Part shown: piece after piece, positions 61,692 through 64,000 of the stretch | Layout of the letters: the number at the start of each line of letters is the position of its first letter | How positions within the stretch are numbered: the first letter of the stretch is position 1 | From: JAZKHT01 sp040385245 | GTDB lineage: Bacteria > Pseudomonadota > Alphaproteobacteria > Rhodobacterales > Rhodobacteraceae | DNA: 64,000 bases | Assembly: GCA_040385245.1 (NCBI GenBank) | Contig: JAZKHT010000008.1 | Span: forward strand, 310,001-374,000 | Direction of reading: 5' to 3' | The notes under the pieces: model-generated | Database searches by the model: none | What the model saw: the letters and a program-made list of their open reading frames with translations, nothing else | Told to the model about the DNA's origin: nothing | Program-made: the position numbers and the translations under genes

Positions 61692-62719
61692 CGTCCCGCG
61701 TCTATCTGGACTGGAACGCGACAACCCCCCTGCGCCCCGAGGCGCGGGCGGCGATGACCTATGCGATGGATCTGGTGGGAAACCCGTCGTCGGTCCATGC
61801 CGAAGGGCGGGCGGCGCGCGCGCTGGTCGAACGGGCGCGGGCGCAGGTGGCCGCCGCAGTCGGGTGCAAACCGGCCGAGGTGGTGTTCACCTCTGGCGCG
61901 ACCGAAGCGGCAGGGGCGCTGGGGCTGTTGCCGGTGGCGCGGATCGACGTGGACCCGACGGCGCATGATTGCCTGTGGTCGCAGCGCCGCGACGGGCAGG
62001 GGGATGGCGCACTGGGCTGGGGCTACGCCAACAACGAAACCGGGGTGATTGCCGATGCACCGCCGCGCAAGGCGGGCGTGCCCTTGATGCTGGATATTGT
62101 GCAGGCGGTCGGCAAGGTGCCATTTTCATTTGCCTGGTCGGGGGCCGACCTGGCCATTCTGTCGGCGCATAAATTTGGCGGCCCAAAGGGAATCGGTGCG
62201 CTTATCGTGCGCGACGGGTTCGAGATTGCGCCCCTGTCCACCGGGGGCGGGCAGGAAATGGGCCGCCGCGCGGGCACCGAAAACATCATTGGCATCGCCG
62301 GAATGGGGGCCGCGATTACTGCGGCCGCGCGCGATCTGGCCGATGGTGTGTGGGATCAGGTGACCGAGTTTAGAAATGTTCTAGATTCAGCATTGTCGAC
62401 GGCGGAAAACAATACTATTTCTGTCGGGAAAGACGGGCCGCGCCTGCCCAATACCCTGTGCCTGATTGCCCCCGGCTGGAAGGGCGAGACGCAGGTGATG
62501 GCGATGGACCTTGCCGGCTTTGCCATTTCGGCGGGATCGGCCTGTTCCAGCGGCAAGGTCCGGCCCAGCCGGGTGTTGACCGCGATGGGGTTTGACGAGG
62601 GGCTGGCCGCGCAGGCGATCCGCATCTCGCTTGGCCCCGACACGACGAAAGACGACGTGCTGCGCTTTGCCGATGTCTGGTGCGCGCATTACGCCAAGGC
62701 CCGGTCCCGGGCCGCCTGA
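61688..62719 (+). CDS. Cysteine desulfurase (IscS/NifS type)
   Basis: Takes sulfur from cysteine for Fe-S clusters. PLP lysine in LSAHKFGGPKGIGAL, active-site Cys loop SAGSACSSGKVRPSRV, and the family start VYLDWNATTPLRPEARAAM. At 343 residues it is shorter than E. coli IscS (about 400) but complete in motifs. It follows iscR with ATGA overlap and precedes sufB by 41 bp. A local AT-rich stretch at about 62369-62430 with rare codons AGA and CTA includes a palindrome like the iscR operator. Confidence 0.9.
   Translation: MTSRVYLDWNATTPLRPEARAAMTYAMDLVGNPSSVHAEGRAARALVERARAQVAAAVGCKPAEVVFTSGATEAAGALGLLPVARIDVDPTAHDCLWSQRRDGQGDGALGWGYANNETGVIADAPPRKAGVPLMLDIVQAVGKVPFSFAWSGADLAILSAHKFGGPKGIGALIVRDGFEIAPLSTGGGQEMGRRAGTENIIGIAGMGAAITAAARDLADGVWDQVTEFRNVLDSALSTAENNTISVGKDGPRLPNTLCLIAPGWKGETQVMAMDLAGFAISAGSACSSGKVRPSRVLTAMGFDEGLAAQAIRISLGPDTTKDDVLRFADVWCAHYAKARSRAA
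62371..62383. promoter_or_regulatory. Intragenic IscR-like palindrome in the desulfurase gene
   Basis: TAGAA-ATG-TTCTA has the same arms and spacing as the operator at 61133-61145. It lies 378 bp before sufB inside coding DNA. It could serve an internal promoter or act as a roadblock. Confidence 0.5.
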
Positions 62720-62726
62720 AGACGCC

Positions 62727-62742
62727 GGGGAGACATCTCCCC
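62727..62742 (+). other. Intercistronic hairpin before sufB
   Basis: GGGGAGACATCTCCCC folds with 6-7 bp arms right after the desulfurase stop and 8 bp before the sufB ribosome site. It may adjust mRNA stability between the two genes; no U-run follows. Confidence 0.5.
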
Positions 62743-62760
62743 AAGCCGTGGAGAATGACG

Positions 62761-64000
<1,240 letters not shown>

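Overview
The window is one contiguous chromosomal stretch of a high-GC alphaproteobacterium, most likely of the Rhodobacterales (Rhodobacteraceae). The signs are a CckA-type hybrid kinase with a CtrA-like box in front of it, a GAAC-N7-GAAC SOS box before recA, an IscR with only one cysteine, the long alphaproteobacterial dCTP deaminase, an OlsB ornithine-lipid enzyme, a Hint-domain protein, and an aglEFGAK-type alpha-glucoside locus. Genes are densely packed with many ATGA/GTGA overlaps. No insertion sequence, prophage, CRISPR array or rRNA operon was seen, so this is mainly core chromosome with a few accessory inserts.

Layout. 1-4.5 kb: the 3' end of argS, a SPOR-domain protein, nagZ, scpA, scpB and a small protein, all on the plus strand. 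4.5-6.2 kb: a patatin-like phospholipase whose frame appears shifted near 5876. 6.3-12.2 kb (minus): dCTP deaminase, tRNA-Pro(GGG), then a lipid and ribosome cluster (yceD, rpmF, plsX, fabH, ihfA, merR). 12.4-22.5 kb: bamE, msrB, olsB, an ABC-F ATPase, a probable 6S RNA, an outer-membrane protein, a PLP decarboxylase, cysS with a Cys-rich leader peptide, cimA and a squalene/phytoene-synthase-like gene. 22.6-25.9 kb: Hint protein, MFS transporter, DNA glycosylase and esterase.

25.9-35.9 kb is a sugar-use locus. Glucokinase, a GH1 beta-glucosidase and a LacI-type regulator run leftward. A binding protein, two permeases, a GH13 alpha-glucosidase and an ABC ATPase run rightward. LacI-type palindromes lie between the two arms. 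Glucosides would be imported, hydrolysed and the glucose phosphorylated, with repression relieved by the sugar.

36-46.7 kb: an agmatinase-like ureohydrolase with a LysR regulator, a PhyH dioxygenase, a TDT transporter, a glutamine amidotransferase with an altered triad, guaB, an SDR, an RsmB-type methyltransferase and cckA. 46.7-55.4 kb: a sulfotransferase-like gene, recA, alaS, DUF1330, a class II amidotransferase, a LysR regulator and typA. 55.7-61 kb: a Gly-rich secreted protein, two tandem YitT paralogues, a DUF1127 protein, icd and three small enzymes. 61.1-64 kb: the start of an isc-suf operon (iscR, cysteine desulfurase, sufB, cut by the window end), with an IscR-like palindrome over the promoter -10 and a second copy inside the desulfurase gene.

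The least-explained signals are the Cys-rich leader ORF before cysS, the paired AT-rich palindromes after olsB and cysS, the intragenic IscR-like site, and the dyad ahead of the yitT pair. All calls come from reading the sequence by eye; no search or folding was run.
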